64,000 bases of DNA from NCBI GenBank assembly GCA_902625215.1, contig CACOAO010000006.1, positions 1-64,000 of the forward strand. Direction: 5' to 3'. The DNA comes from an uncultured SAR116 cluster alpha proteobacterium. Its GTDB lineage: Bacteria; Pseudomonadota; Alphaproteobacteria; Puniceispirillales; Marisalimonadaceae. Below are positions 29,647 to 40,115 of the stretch, piece after piece. The notes under the pieces were generated by a model, which saw only the letters and a list, made by a program, of their open reading frames with translations, made no database searches and was not told where the DNA came from. Position numbers and translations under genes: made by a program. Within the stretch, counting starts at the first letter, position 1. The number at the start of each line of letters is the position of its first letter.

Positions 29647-30108
29647 TTAATAATCTTTTTGATAAGCTTTCCCAAAACCTTCTATATAAAGAGCTCTTTT
29701 CGGTATAAGGCTATAGAAATTAAAATCTGTAAACATGCCCCACATTTTACTCCCATTTTCAATTTTTTGATATGACTCCAATAGATCAAGAAATACAGTG
29801 TCATTTTTATTTAAGTCGTGTTTTTTTAAAATGCCATTGATTGTTAATCTAGGATTATTAGATTTGGTTTTATTTAATTCTTTTAGTGAAAAATAAATAC
29901 TAACATATTGATTTAAATTTATATTTTTAGTGTGCTCGCTTAGGTCACTTATGAGGAGATACAACTTATCGTTTTTGTACATTGGAATAATTTTAGAAAG
30001 AAAAGGGAAGTTATCCTTTCCATTAGTGCCTAGAACTGATATTTCATAATTACCTTCTAAGATTTTTTGAATTTTCTTTTCGATTTCTGAGTTTGTTTTT
30101 TGATACAT
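29647..30108 (-). CDS. Pyridoxamine 5'-phosphate oxidase-like FMN-binding split-barrel protein
   Basis: 'FPFLSKIIPMYKNDKLYLLISDLSEHTKNI' HugZ/PNPOx-like. Confidence 0.7.
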   Translation of the reverse strand: MYQKTNSEIEKKIQKILEGNYEISVLGTNGKDNFPFLSKIIPMYKNDKLYLLISDLSEHTKNINLNQYVSIYFSLKELNKTKSNNPRLTINGILKKHDLNKNDTVFLDLLESYQKIENGSKMWGMFTDFNFYSLIPKRALYIEGFGKAYQKDY

Positions 30109-30162
30109 AAATAAAGTTTATTTTTTAAATTTAATGATTAACTTAACAATTTTTTTTAAGAG

Positions 30163-31434
30163 TTGAAAGCAGATTCATATAAGGTTGAATTAATTATAAT
30201 GAGAAATATTGTTTATTACATTTTAGCTTCTTTTTCTTCTTTATTAGTTCTTTTTTATTGCCTAACACTTACCTCGATTAGTAGAGGCGCAGGCGAGAGT
30301 TTTGCAGTTTTTTTATTACCATTAAGTACACATTTTTATTGGGATAGAGCCTCAGTAGCTTCTATTTACTCTGTATATATGGTTTGTTTGGGTTTAGGAT
30401 CATTGTTATCGGGATTGTCATTTGATAAATACGGTCCAAAATTTAATTATGTTGTTGGTCTAGGTCTATTATCTATAGCTTATGGTTTTTTAGGAAACTT
30501 TTCATATATTTGGCAATTTTATGCTTTTCTAGGTGTTTTAGGAGGGTTAGGCGCTGCGATGGTTGGTGTAATCCCAGCACAGAGTTTGGTATCTAGGTGG
30601 TTTGATAAAAATTTGGGAACTGCTTTATCTATAGCATATGCTGGTCAAGGGTTAGGTGTGCTTATAATGGCTCCATTATCTCAAATTTCTATCGATCATT
30701 TTGGATGGCAACTTTCTTATAAATTTATTTCTTACGTATTTATTGTATTATTAATTTTAGTTTGTTTTCTTCCATGGAAAAAAATTTCAAGTGGATCAAA
30801 AAACAACCCAAGAAAAACAAAAAATGGAAAAGCTACTGGTGGTATTTCATTAAGAGAAGCAATTCATACAAAAACATTTTGGGGTTTTTTCTTTATATTT
30901 TGTTTCACAGCAATAGGTATTTTTGGCATTTCTCTTCACGTTGTCGCCTATTTAGTTTTTATTGGTTATAGTGAAGTAGAAGCAGCATTTTCGTTTGGAA
31001 TAGCAGGTATATTAAATTTTGTAGGTATGGTTTTGACTGGCTTAGCGGCTGATAGGTATCCAAGGCATCTTGTTGCTACAGTGAGTTATGGTTTAAGTTT
31101 TATGGCAATTTTTAGTTTAGCTTTAATGCAAGTCAATTCCTCAATTATATTTTTGATATTATTTATTATAGGATTTGGGTTGTCTGCAGGTGCCCGTGGT
31201 CCAATTATTACTACTCTAATGGCAGAAATTTTTGCAGGAAAAGGATTGGCTTCTATATACGGGGCTACAAATTTAGGTCAAGGAATTGGTGCTGCTACTG
31301 GTGCTATTTTGGCTGGGTTTCTTTTTGATTTGACTGGTGGTTATAATTTTGGTTTCATTTTATGTAGCATATTCACTTTTTGTGGAGCCTTGTTATTTTG
31401 GGTAATTCCTGAAATAAGAAATGCCAAAATTTAA
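30163..31434 (+). CDS. MFS transporter (OFA / monocarboxylate-like)
   Basis: 12-TM pattern, 'GLGSLLSGLSFDKYGPK', 'LTGLAADRYPR'; alternative start ATG 30199. Confidence 0.88.
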   Translation: MKADSYKVELIIMRNIVYYILASFSSLLVLFYCLTLTSISRGAGESFAVFLLPLSTHFYWDRASVASIYSVYMVCLGLGSLLSGLSFDKYGPKFNYVVGLGLLSIAYGFLGNFSYIWQFYAFLGVLGGLGAAMVGVIPAQSLVSRWFDKNLGTALSIAYAGQGLGVLIMAPLSQISIDHFGWQLSYKFISYVFIVLLILVCFLPWKKISSGSKNNPRKTKNGKATGGISLREAIHTKTFWGFFFIFCFTAIGIFGISLHVVAYLVFIGYSEVEAAFSFGIAGILNFVGMVLTGLAADRYPRHLVATVSYGLSFMAIFSLALMQVNSSIIFLILFIIGFGLSAGARGPIITTLMAEIFAGKGLASIYGATNLGQGIGAATGAILAGFLFDLTGGYNFGFILCSIFTFCGALLFWVIPEIRNAKI

Positions 31435-31453
31435 ATTACAAAGAAGCAATCAA

Positions 31454-32392
31454 ATGATTAAAAAAAAATATAACATATTAGCCGAAAATTTAAAATTTCC
31501 TGAAGGTCCGATTTGTATGAAAGATGGATCAATTATTTTAGTTGAAATTGCCAGGGGCACATTAAGTAAGGTTATAAAAAGTGGTACAGTTGAAGTTGTT
31601 GCTCATTTAGGAGGTGGTCCAAATGGTGCAGCAATTGGACCAGATGGTCAATGTTATGTATGTAATAATGGTGGTTTTGAATGGGAAATAAACTCAAAGC
31701 CAGCAGGGATGAGGCCAATATTGCAATCTAAATCATATTCAGGAGGTAAAATTCAGAAGGTAAATCTCGAAACCGGGCAATTTGAAACATTGTATGAAGA
31801 ATGTAATGGAATACCTTTAAAAGGTCCAAATGATATTGTTTTTGATAAAGAAGGTAATTTTTGGTTTACAGACCTCGGGAAACAAAGAGAAAGGGAAATA
31901 GATAGGGGTTCAATTTATTGGGCAAAATCCGATGGTTCTCTTATTAAAGAAGTAATTCAACCTATAATGACACCAAATGGTATAGGTCTTTCTCCAGATG
32001 AGAAAGTTCTTTATGTTGCTGAAACTGAAGGCGGTAAGTTATTTGGGTTTGACATTTCAGGTGAAGGTGAAGTCCAAAAAGTTCCATTTCCATACTCAAT
32101 TTATGGTGGAAAATTACTAAATAATGAGGGCGGAATTAAAAGATTTGACTCTCTTGCTGTAGAAAAAAATGGCAATATTTGTGTGGGAACGCTTTTTAAT
32201 GGTGGGATATCTGTTATTTCTCCTAATGGAGGTTTGGTTGAGTTTATAAAATTTGACGATCCATATATTACAAACATATGTTTTGGGTCAAAAGACTTAA
32301 AAACAGCCTTTATTACAGCTTCTCATGCAGGCCATCTCCTTGAAGTGGAATGGGATAGAGAAGGTTTGCCGTTAAATTTTCTTAATAAATAA
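31454..32392 (+). CDS. SMP-30/gluconolactonase/LRE family protein
   Basis: 'NLKFPEGPI', 'GPNDIVFDKEGNFWFTDLG', 'TPNGIGLSPDEKVLYVAET'; start moved from 31421 to ATG 31454. Confidence 0.92.
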   Translation: MIKKKYNILAENLKFPEGPICMKDGSIILVEIARGTLSKVIKSGTVEVVAHLGGGPNGAAIGPDGQCYVCNNGGFEWEINSKPAGMRPILQSKSYSGGKIQKVNLETGQFETLYEECNGIPLKGPNDIVFDKEGNFWFTDLGKQREREIDRGSIYWAKSDGSLIKEVIQPIMTPNGIGLSPDEKVLYVAETEGGKLFGFDISGEGEVQKVPFPYSIYGGKLLNNEGGIKRFDSLAVEKNGNICVGTLFNGGISVISPNGGLVEFIKFDDPYITNICFGSKDLKTAFITASHAGHLLEVEWDREGLPLNFLNK

Positions 32393-32393
32393 T

Positions 32394-33254
32394 TTATAAT
32401 AACTCTAATATTTCTTTTTTTAGATTTGCTATTATCAGTCTTGGGTCAATTCCTTTTATATCAGATTGAAATACTTCAAATTCTACATTTATTTTTTCTC
32501 TTCTTTTCAAAACAGATTTTAAATATTTTGATAAATCTACATTATTTATATTATTTTGTTTATTAAGAATTTTTCGACCGATTGGTCGCCAATTATCATC
32601 AAATTTTATATTAGAAAATTGAAGCAAACCTAATTTAGGAGAGTTCTTTAAAAAGCTGTCTAATTTGAAGTCTGCAAAACTGTGATATAAGTCAATTATC
32701 AATTTATGTTGATTTTTTTTAACAAGATTTAAGCAGCTTGTAATTGAGTTAAAATGTCCTTTTTTGAGTATATCCCAACTACCAATAGGCTCCAAACCTA
32801 AAGTGATATTTTGTTCTTCAGCTTTTTTAAATAAATATTGTAATTGAGCTACGCTATCTTTTCTTATTTTTTCAATATTTAAAACGTTGTTTTCTAAATT
32901 AAATTCAGTGCTGTTTGGGTTTGGTCCTCCAAGAATTCCACCTGATATTATGCAAACTACATCTGGTTTTAATATTTTTGCATAATTAAAAATCTTTTCG
33001 TGTTGTTTGTAATAAAATTGGTCAGTAAAATATCCAACAGAATTAATACTAGTGACGTTTATTTTATTAAGTTTCAATTCTTCTTTTAATTTATTAATAC
33101 CAAATTCTTCAATAAAACCAGTGTGCAATCCAACGTTCTTAATGCCTGCTTTTAATATTGCCTCAATAAATTCGTATGTATCAATATATTTTGGCCACAA
33201 GTAACTATTTATTGATAGTCTATTATCTAATAAATCTTTGAAATTTGTTTTCAT
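32394..33254 (-). CDS. Sugar phosphate isomerase/epimerase-like TIM-barrel protein
   Basis: 'TLGLEPIG', 'LIIDLYHSFAD', AP-endonuclease-2-like fold pattern. Confidence 0.75.
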   Translation of the reverse strand: MKTNFKDLLDNRLSINSYLWPKYIDTYEFIEAILKAGIKNVGLHTGFIEEFGINKLKEELKLNKINVTSINSVGYFTDQFYYKQHEKIFNYAKILKPDVVCIISGGILGGPNPNSTEFNLENNVLNIEKIRKDSVAQLQYLFKKAEEQNITLGLEPIGSWDILKKGHFNSITSCLNLVKKNQHKLIIDLYHSFADFKLDSFLKNSPKLGLLQFSNIKFDDNWRPIGRKILNKQNNINNVDLSKYLKSVLKRREKINVEFEVFQSDIKGIDPRLIIANLKKEILELL

Positions 33255-33261
33255 TTAAATT

Positions 33262-33636
33262 TTAATTTTTATGATAATATTGTATCTCTAGGAACATACA
33301 CCCTTCATCAGATCTAAATGGCCCATGATTAGTTCCAGGTGGTCTACATGCATATGCAGGTGATAGTGTAGTAATTTTTTCATTTCCCGGTTCATCATTT
33401 CCTAAAGTTATTGATCCTGATATCATGTAAACTTCTTCCCAATAATCATGAACAAAAACTTCGGTATTAAATGATCCAGGTAAAAATCTAATTAAACGTG
33501 TCCTCACACCAGTTTTTTTTTCTTCGTCCAGGCTTCCTGATAGCATTTTCATTTCAATTCCAGGACCTGCACCAGGTGCTAATTCCCAGCCTTTTTCAAT
33601 ATTTAACCTTGAAAAAGAAATAGCTTCTTTCAACAT
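33262..33636 (-). CDS. Cupin-domain protein
   Basis: 'FNTEVFVHDYWEEVYMISGSI...YACRPPGTNHGPFRSDEGCMFLEI'. Confidence 0.8.
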   Translation of the reverse strand: MLKEAISFSRLNIEKGWELAPGAGPGIEMKMLSGSLDEEKKTGVRTRLIRFLPGSFNTEVFVHDYWEEVYMISGSITLGNDEPGNEKITTLSPAYACRPPGTNHGPFRSDEGCMFLEIQYYHKN

Positions 33637-33637
33637 T

Positions 33638-35020
33638 TTAATATTCCTTTCTATTTATTATTTGTTGTAGGTCTTCAAACCACTCAATTGATGATTTATC
33701 ATTTTCAATGTCTGTATTGAGTATTCTTTCGACTAAATCATTACAATTACTGTTTTTTATATTAACATTTATTAAATTTACTGTTTTATTAAATAATTCT
33801 TTTTCACTCATTGGATTTTCTGGATCACCTTTAGCGTGGTCCAATTTTCTACTTAACTCTAAATTATTGTTAAATTTAATTTTAATTTTTGCAGAATAAT
33901 TTTTTGGAAAATTTATAGACATTTGTTTTTCAGATTTTACATAAATTTTTTTGCGTAAATTTACAATATTAACATCATTTAATACATTTTTTTTAAAATA
34001 ATCTTCTTGTATATCTTCAAATTTAAGAGAAATTGCACAGCAATGCTGGAGTGAAAACTTACCCTCAATTTCATTTGTTGGTGATGGGTTGTTACAAAAA
34101 TCTATAGCAGTTTTGTATGTTTCAATTTCAATAAATTCTATATTTTCAATATCTAATTTTTCTTTTTTAATTTTTTCTTTTAGTTTTAATGAGACACCTA
34201 TAACAGGGTGACTATGCCTACATGCAGGCCATGGTTTATTACTTACTTCATTTATTAAATGTGTGTCTCTGTTTTTAATCAGTTCATCATAATTGATTTT
34301 ATTTGTATAAGCTTTTAAAAAACCAAGTTCACCTTCAATCATATCTAAAGGAGTTTTAGCATCATTTTGTGCTAAAAAAGCCGCTGTTATACCCGATCTT
34401 GCTGCATTAGCTAGTGCATATTGTTTGGCTTCTCCTTCTCCTTTTCTACATTGCCATATACCTGAAGAATTCATTGTTGCAAGTTGAATAGCGTAATTTA
34501 ATCTTCTCAACATTGATTTTTTATTTTGATCATGGTTTTGTATATAGCTTGAGGTGGCTGCAGCTCCAAATATTCCACAAGTTGCACTTGAATAAAAAAA
34601 TTTATAATGATCAGTACCTAGACATATTCCCATTCTAATAGCTGTCTCATAACCTATTATTAATGATTTTAAAAATTCTTTTGCATTTATAGGCTTGCTA
34701 GATGCAGTCGCTATTGCAGCAGGGATTACTGTGTCTCCTGGGTGAATTATTGAAGTTCTATGCACATCGTCTAACTCTAAAATATTACCAACTGAAGCAT
34801 TAACAAAAGCACTGTCAAATATGTTTAATTGTCTTTGATCAAAAAGATTTAGCGATTTACCTTTTGGAAGTTCTTTTTGTAAATTTTTAAAAGGTATAGC
34901 TTGTTTAGTAAAAGTTCCTGCAATTGAGTATCCAATCCAATCAATGAGTTCCAATTTTGCTTTATGCAAAGTTTGTCTATTTGGTTCTCTAATAATTTGA
35001 TTTAAAAATTTTTCTATCAT
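33638..35020 (-). CDS. MmgE/PrpD family protein
   Basis: 'NASVGNILELDDVHRTSIIHPGDTVIPAAIA', 'KPWPACRHSHPVI'. Confidence 0.9.
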   Translation of the reverse strand: MIEKFLNQIIREPNRQTLHKAKLELIDWIGYSIAGTFTKQAIPFKNLQKELPKGKSLNLFDQRQLNIFDSAFVNASVGNILELDDVHRTSIIHPGDTVIPAAIATASSKPINAKEFLKSLIIGYETAIRMGICLGTDHYKFFYSSATCGIFGAAATSSYIQNHDQNKKSMLRRLNYAIQLATMNSSGIWQCRKGEGEAKQYALANAARSGITAAFLAQNDAKTPLDMIEGELGFLKAYTNKINYDELIKNRDTHLINEVSNKPWPACRHSHPVIGVSLKLKEKIKKEKLDIENIEFIEIETYKTAIDFCNNPSPTNEIEGKFSLQHCCAISLKFEDIQEDYFKKNVLNDVNIVNLRKKIYVKSEKQMSINFPKNYSAKIKIKFNNNLELSRKLDHAKGDPENPMSEKELFNKTVNLINVNIKNSNCNDLVERILNTDIENDKSSIEWFEDLQQIINRKEY

Positions 35021-35111
35021 TTATAATCGTTTTAACAAGTTAACAATTTTACTTTGCTTTTAGTCAATTAAACTGCTTATATCTAATTAAATATAATATG
35101 GAGTTTTATAA

Positions 35112-36278
35112 ATGTACAAGACTACAAGAAGACAATTTATGAAAAATAGTGCTATGGTGGCTGCCTCGGCGTCATTAAGTCAATCTTTTATAATGGACGC
35201 ATTTGCTGCAGATCCTTTAAAAATCTGGACTATAGGTGTTGCTAAAGTTACCAAAACTTGGGATGAAATGGGTAAACAAGCAGGGGTACCACTTGTATAT
35301 TCAGCGAAGAGTGGCTCAGCTGATCAGGCAATTCAGAAGTTTTTTGTTGGTGATGGTCAAAAGCTTTATGACGCTATTACAGACAATGGTGGTGGTCAGG
35401 AAGATGCCATGTCTGATAATAAAGCTATTGTCCCTTTAGATGTTTCAAAGATTAAAAATTGGAAAAACTTGATTCCTGAATATAAAGAAGGAAACGTAGC
35501 AGCAAACACAATTAGAAATAGAAAAGGTGAAATAGTAGGCGTTCCATATATTTCAAATGCTGACTCGATGGCTTATAATAAATCGAAAGTTGGAGGAGAT
35601 ATTGATACTTGGGATGCATTATTTGACAGCCAATTTAAAGGTTATGCAGCTATGCAAAATGATTCTGGTCCAACTTTAACCACTACTGCTGTTTATTTAA
35701 AAGAGTCAGGCAAGCAAGATATTGTCAATCCTTCTGATATGTCTAAATCTGAGGTAAAAGGTGTTTGTCAATTTCTAATTGATCAAAAAAAGAAAGGTCA
35801 ATTCAGAACTTTTTGGGATGGTTTTGGCAATGGTGTTGACTTACTTGCAAGTGAAGAAGTTCTTGTATCTTCATGTTGGGAGCCAATTGCCGTAATTGCT
35901 GCCAAGAAGGGTGCCGATATTCATTACGGAACTATGAAAGAAGGCCATCAAACTTGGAATAATGTTTGGATGCTCACAAAAGGCGGCAAACAAAGAGGAC
36001 AAGAAGATAACTTTTACAAGTTAATGGATCTTTATCTTTCACCATGGTTTGGTGCCAGAACACTTGCTAATTTAGGTTTTACACCGCAAATGACTGGCGT
36101 TAATGAGTATGTGGAAGCAAATCCAGCTGATTTTGATGCCAATAAAAAAGCAGTTATTGCTCAAAGATTAAAGAACAAGGCTGACAGGATGGCAGTAAAA
36201 GGTAATTCTTGGCAGAACTTATATCCTAAAGAATTGAGAGCTTATCAAGATTGGTGGGCAAAAGTTCAAGCTGCTTAA
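35112..36278 (+). CDS. ABC transporter substrate-binding protein, spermidine/putrescine (PotD-like) type; probable Tat signal
   Basis: 'TTRRQFMKNSAMVAASASLSQSF' Tat-like; 'VSSCWEPIAVIAAKKGADI'. Confidence 0.88.
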   Translation: MYKTTRRQFMKNSAMVAASASLSQSFIMDAFAADPLKIWTIGVAKVTKTWDEMGKQAGVPLVYSAKSGSADQAIQKFFVGDGQKLYDAITDNGGGQEDAMSDNKAIVPLDVSKIKNWKNLIPEYKEGNVAANTIRNRKGEIVGVPYISNADSMAYNKSKVGGDIDTWDALFDSQFKGYAAMQNDSGPTLTTTAVYLKESGKQDIVNPSDMSKSEVKGVCQFLIDQKKKGQFRTFWDGFGNGVDLLASEEVLVSSCWEPIAVIAAKKGADIHYGTMKEGHQTWNNVWMLTKGGKQRGQEDNFYKLMDLYLSPWFGARTLANLGFTPQMTGVNEYVEANPADFDANKKAVIAQRLKNKADRMAVKGNSWQNLYPKELRAYQDWWAKVQAA

Positions 36279-36291
36279 ATTAGAATTAAAT

Positions 36292-36320
36292 TTACAACCC
36301 TGCAAATTGTGGGGTTGTAA
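36292..36320 (+). terminator. Hairpin between SBP and permease genes (attenuator / mRNA stabiliser)
   Basis: TTACAACCC-N11-GGGTTGTAA, 9-bp perfect stem; no immediate long T tract. Confidence 0.6.
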
Positions 36321-36335
36321 TTTATTGGTAACTAA

Positions 36336-37184
36336 ATGATTTCAAAAAATAATTTTCTTTTTAAAATCCCAATCATTTTTATGGTTATATTTTTTGTTCT
36401 TCCACTGCTTTTAACTGTTGTTTGGAGTGTGTTTGAACGAACTATGTTTTGGATGGAACCAGCTTTCACTCTGTTCTCTTATGAAAATTTCTTTTTCTCT
36501 TCTAGACTAGAAAATTTTCTTTCTTCAATGTTTCATTCATCTATATCTGTTGTTTGTGCTTTTTTTATAGGTTTTCCAATAGCTATATTTATTAGACGAA
36601 GAGTTAAAAAAGTAGCTCAACATAGAGTTATGTTGTTGTTTATTCTTCCTTTTATGGTTTCTGAAATAATTAGAATTTTTGCATTAAGACCTATTCTTTC
36701 TCGAAATGGTGTTGTTAATTCTTTTCTTATGGATATGAATTTAATCGATAGTCCTTTTTCTATATTTGTATTTACACCTACTGGTGTCGTTATTGGTGAG
36801 ATAGTATCTTTTCTACCTTTTATGATTTTTTCCACATTTTTAGCTTTGGAAGCAATTCCAAATTATATATTCGAAGTTTGTTCTGACCTAGGTGTAAATA
36901 GAAGAAGAATGTTCAAAGATATTTTTTTACCACTAGCTGCGCCAGGATTGTTTGCAGGTAGTGTTTTTATTTTTGTTAATGGTATTGGAATTGCTCTAAT
37001 CCCTACTATATTGGGCGGGCCAGGTTCTGTAAATGCAGGTTTGATTGCAACACAAGCAATTATAGCTCTTGACTTTCCATTAGCAATGGCTGTGAGTGCA
37101 ATAATGATGTTTACTCTTATGGGGCTTCTATATTTAGGCCATAGATTGTTTAATCTAACAAAATTGTTGGAGCCAATAAGTTAA
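36336..37184 (+). CDS. ABC transporter permease (PotB-like)
   Basis: 'EVCSDLGVNRRRMFKDIFLPLAAPGLFAG' EAA loop. Confidence 0.92.
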   Translation: MISKNNFLFKIPIIFMVIFFVLPLLLTVVWSVFERTMFWMEPAFTLFSYENFFFSSRLENFLSSMFHSSISVVCAFFIGFPIAIFIRRRVKKVAQHRVMLLFILPFMVSEIIRIFALRPILSRNGVVNSFLMDMNLIDSPFSIFVFTPTGVVIGEIVSFLPFMIFSTFLALEAIPNYIFEVCSDLGVNRRRMFKDIFLPLAAPGLFAGSVFIFVNGIGIALIPTILGGPGSVNAGLIATQAIIALDFPLAMAVSAIMMFTLMGLLYLGHRLFNLTKLLEPIS

Positions 37185-38074
37185 TGTCACTTAGAGATGA
37201 TTTTCAACCTAAATGGAAGCTATTATTAAAATGGGGTTGGTTATCCTTTGCAGTTTTTATTTTAATGGCTCCTACTTTTTACACCGTATATATCTCATTT
37301 AATGAACTTGGTTTTGGTGCAAAATATTATAATTTTACATTTCAATGGTATGAAAATGTATTTTCAGATAAACAATTGATTGGAGCTCTAGGTTGGACCA
37401 TGCTATTAGCTTTAATTACATTGCCAATAGTTATTCCATTTGGATTGCTTTCAGCTAAACTTTATAAACAAAGTAGCCAAAAAGTGTGGATTGTTTTTGT
37501 TCTACTTTCTCCATTGTTTGTACCTGCTGATATATTGGCATCTGCATTGTTAGTATTCTTTAAAAATTTAAATAAATTTTTCACTCTAATAGGTGAATAT
37601 ACAGGTATTTATTCTTTAGATACTTGGTTTGATTTAGGAATTATGACAGCTGTTATAGGTCTGATTGTATATACGTTACCTTATGTATTCGTAGTTATAA
37701 TGATTACCATGGCTAGATATAGAAATGAACAAACTGAAGCAGCAAGGGACTTAGGCGCATCAGCTTGGAGAGCTTTTTTGGAAATAGAATTCCCTCAAAT
37801 TAGAGCAGGGGTTTTTAGTGCTTGTGCATTTGTAGTAATTCTAACTTTCAACGAATACACGAGGACTAGCTTATTAAAAGGTGGTTTTGATACTTTTACT
37901 TCAGTATTGATTTCACAAATGTTGAATACCGGCATGTCTGAAGAGTCATATGCTATGGCTTCTATAGTGAGTTTAGTAGCGGTAATTATTGTTTCTACTA
38001 TTTTAATTGTAACAGCTATTAAGACTGAAGAATTAGAGAAAAAAACACGAATAGTTAAAGAGCCAAATAAATAA
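37184..38074 (+). CDS. ABC transporter permease (PotC-like)
   Basis: 'EAARDLGASAWRAFLEIEFPQIRAGV'; 1-bp overlap with previous gene. Confidence 0.92.
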   Translation: MSLRDDFQPKWKLLLKWGWLSFAVFILMAPTFYTVYISFNELGFGAKYYNFTFQWYENVFSDKQLIGALGWTMLLALITLPIVIPFGLLSAKLYKQSSQKVWIVFVLLSPLFVPADILASALLVFFKNLNKFFTLIGEYTGIYSLDTWFDLGIMTAVIGLIVYTLPYVFVVIMITMARYRNEQTEAARDLGASAWRAFLEIEFPQIRAGVFSACAFVVILTFNEYTRTSLLKGGFDTFTSVLISQMLNTGMSEESYAMASIVSLVAVIIVSTILIVTAIKTEELEKKTRIVKEPNK

Positions 38075-38077
38075 ATT

Positions 38078-39175
38078 TTGGAGTTAAAGTTGAAAAAAAG
38101 TAATGCAATTGAAGTAAAAAATTTAATTAAGACATATGGGGATGTTTATGCTCTAAACGATGTTGACCTTAACATTTCAGATGGTGAGTATTATGTCTTG
38201 TTAGGCCCTAGTGGTGGAGGGAAAACCACACTTCTAAGATCTATTGGGGGGTTTATAAGACCAGATAGTGGGTCAGTTGTAATTAAAGGGAAAAATGTCA
38301 ATAATTTACCACCAGACAAAAGACCTACTTCAATGGTTTTTCAAGGGTTTGCCTTATTCCCTCATATGGATGTTGTGCAAAATATTGGATATGGTTTAAA
38401 GATACAATCTATCGAAAAAAATATTATTGACGAAAAAGTAAACAAAATGATGGATTTAGTTGGTCTTACTGGATTGCATAACAGAAAACCTCATGAACTA
38501 TCAGGAGGACAACAGCAAAGAGTTCAACTTGCTAGAGCACTTATACTTGAAAATGACGTTTTGTTACTAGATGAGCCTTTGTCAGCGCTCGATGCTCAAT
38601 TAAGAAAAGATATGTGTATTGAATTAAAAAGACTCCAGAAAACTGTAGGTATAAGTTTTGTTCATGTAACGCATAACCAAGAAGAAGCTATGTCGGTGGC
38701 AGATAGAATAGCAATAATAGCTGATGGTAAAATGATAGAAGAGGGAACTCCTCAAGAAATATATAACAAACCCAAAAAGCAATTTACGGCTGAATTTTTG
38801 GGTGAAAAAAATATCTTAATTGGAAAGATACATAATTTAAATAAATCCAAAATCGTTTTACATATTAATAATGATAAAATAGAAATTGCCAATAACAATT
38901 ATAATGTATCAAAAAATCAAGAAGTAAGAGTGTCAATAAAGTCTGAGTCAATTCAGATTAAAAAAAATATAAAATCAAAAACAAATGAAAAGAATTCGAT
39001 TGTTGGTAAAGTTTCTGAAATTACTTTTCTTGGCCAATTTGTTCGATATTTAGTTTTACTGAGTAATGATCAAGAAATACAAGTAAGATCAAGTCAGGAA
39101 GTGCCTAACCTCAAATTAAATGATCAAGTTATCCTTTATTGGAAGTTAGATGACTTTATTTTACATAGCGAGTAA
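38078..39175 (+). CDS. ABC transporter ATP-binding protein (PotA-like); non-ATG start
   Basis: GPSGGGKTTLLR, LSGGQQQRVQLARAL, LDEPLSALDAQLR; TTG start at 38078 or, better spaced from GGAG, TTG 38090. Confidence 0.93.
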   Translation: MELKLKKSNAIEVKNLIKTYGDVYALNDVDLNISDGEYYVLLGPSGGGKTTLLRSIGGFIRPDSGSVVIKGKNVNNLPPDKRPTSMVFQGFALFPHMDVVQNIGYGLKIQSIEKNIIDEKVNKMMDLVGLTGLHNRKPHELSGGQQQRVQLARALILENDVLLLDEPLSALDAQLRKDMCIELKRLQKTVGISFVHVTHNQEEAMSVADRIAIIADGKMIEEGTPQEIYNKPKKQFTAEFLGEKNILIGKIHNLNKSKIVLHINNDKIEIANNNYNVSKNQEVRVSIKSESIQIKKNIKSKTNEKNSIVGKVSEITFLGQFVRYLVLLSNDQEIQVRSSQEVPNLKLNDQVILYWKLDDFILHSE

Positions 39176-39176
39176 A

Positions 39177-40115
39177 CTATTTAGGTGGACTTTCTAGAAA
39201 TGGTTTAAGTTCTTCTCCATAAGTTCCATCTTCTTTAATAAACCAATCACCAATTTGGCTTGAAGTCATAAAAACAACATCATTTCTTCTCATCAAGTCT
39301 TCTATAATTTTTTTAAGGTAATAAAAATTCTGAGGCACTCCAACTATGTGTGGATGAAGTGCTAATGTCATAATTTTCGTATTAGATTGTTTTTCGTTTT
39401 CAAATATTTCTAAAGTTGCTTTAACTCTTTTATACATTTCATCACATGCGTTATTTTGAACTGTCCAAATTGGGACATCGTTCAATTCAAAAGTATACGG
39501 CATGGCCACTATTGGTCCTAATTTGGTTCTCATCCAGCAAGGTAATTCGTCAATTAACCAATCATGTAAGAACTCAATACCATTTGCTTTAAGAAGTTCA
39601 GGAGTGTTTTCAGTTTCCCCACCACCAGGGCCAAACCAGCTTCTCACAGGTTGGCCAGATAATTCTCTCAAAAGACCTAAGCTTTTTTTAATTACATTTT
39701 CTTCATCTTTAGTCACTCTTAGCGACTCTTGAAACCAACCATGACCAACTAACTCCCATTTAAGACTACATATTTCTTCAAATGCAGCAGAGTAAATTTC
39801 TGCTACTTGAGCGTTAATAAATGCAGAAACTGGAATATCGTTTTCATAAAAAAGTTTCATCAACCTAGGGAGGCCAACTCTCATTCCATACTCAACCCAA
39901 GAAAAATTTGGTAAATCAGGTGGGTCTGAAACTTTACCATGAGGCGGAGGCAGAATGCCTCTTGGCATGTTCTTGTCAAATGGCCAATATTCAACATTCA
40001 TTACAACATGGACTATAAGTGGCTTATCATTAGGAGGTGTTAGTTGTTTTCTTTTTGATGCTAGTTCATAGGGAACTCTTGGATTTGACCACATAAGATA
40101 TCCTCCCAATAACAA
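39177..40115 (-). CDS. Polysaccharide deacetylase family protein (PuuE / allantoinase-like subgroup)
   Basis: 'ELVGHGWFQES', 'LALHPHIVG', 'VVMNVEYW'; alternative start MWSNPRVPYE at 40094. Confidence 0.82.
   Translation of the reverse strand: MLLGGYLMWSNPRVPYELASKRKQLTPPNDKPLIVHVVMNVEYWPFDKNMPRGILPPPHGKVSDPPDLPNFSWVEYGMRVGLPRLMKLFYENDIPVSAFINAQVAEIYSAAFEEICSLKWELVGHGWFQESLRVTKDEENVIKKSLGLLRELSGQPVRSWFGPGGGETENTPELLKANGIEFLHDWLIDELPCWMRTKLGPIVAMPYTFELNDVPIWTVQNNACDEMYKRVKATLEIFENEKQSNTKIMTLALHPHIVGVPQNFYYLKKIIEDLMRRNDVVFMTSSQIGDWFIKEDGTYGEELKPFLESPPK

Noticed and set aside
30762-30971. 69-aa alternative-frame ORF within the MFS gene
   Set aside because: Same-strand out-of-frame ORF within a continuous transporter; aromatic-rich artefact of AT-rich coding sequence.
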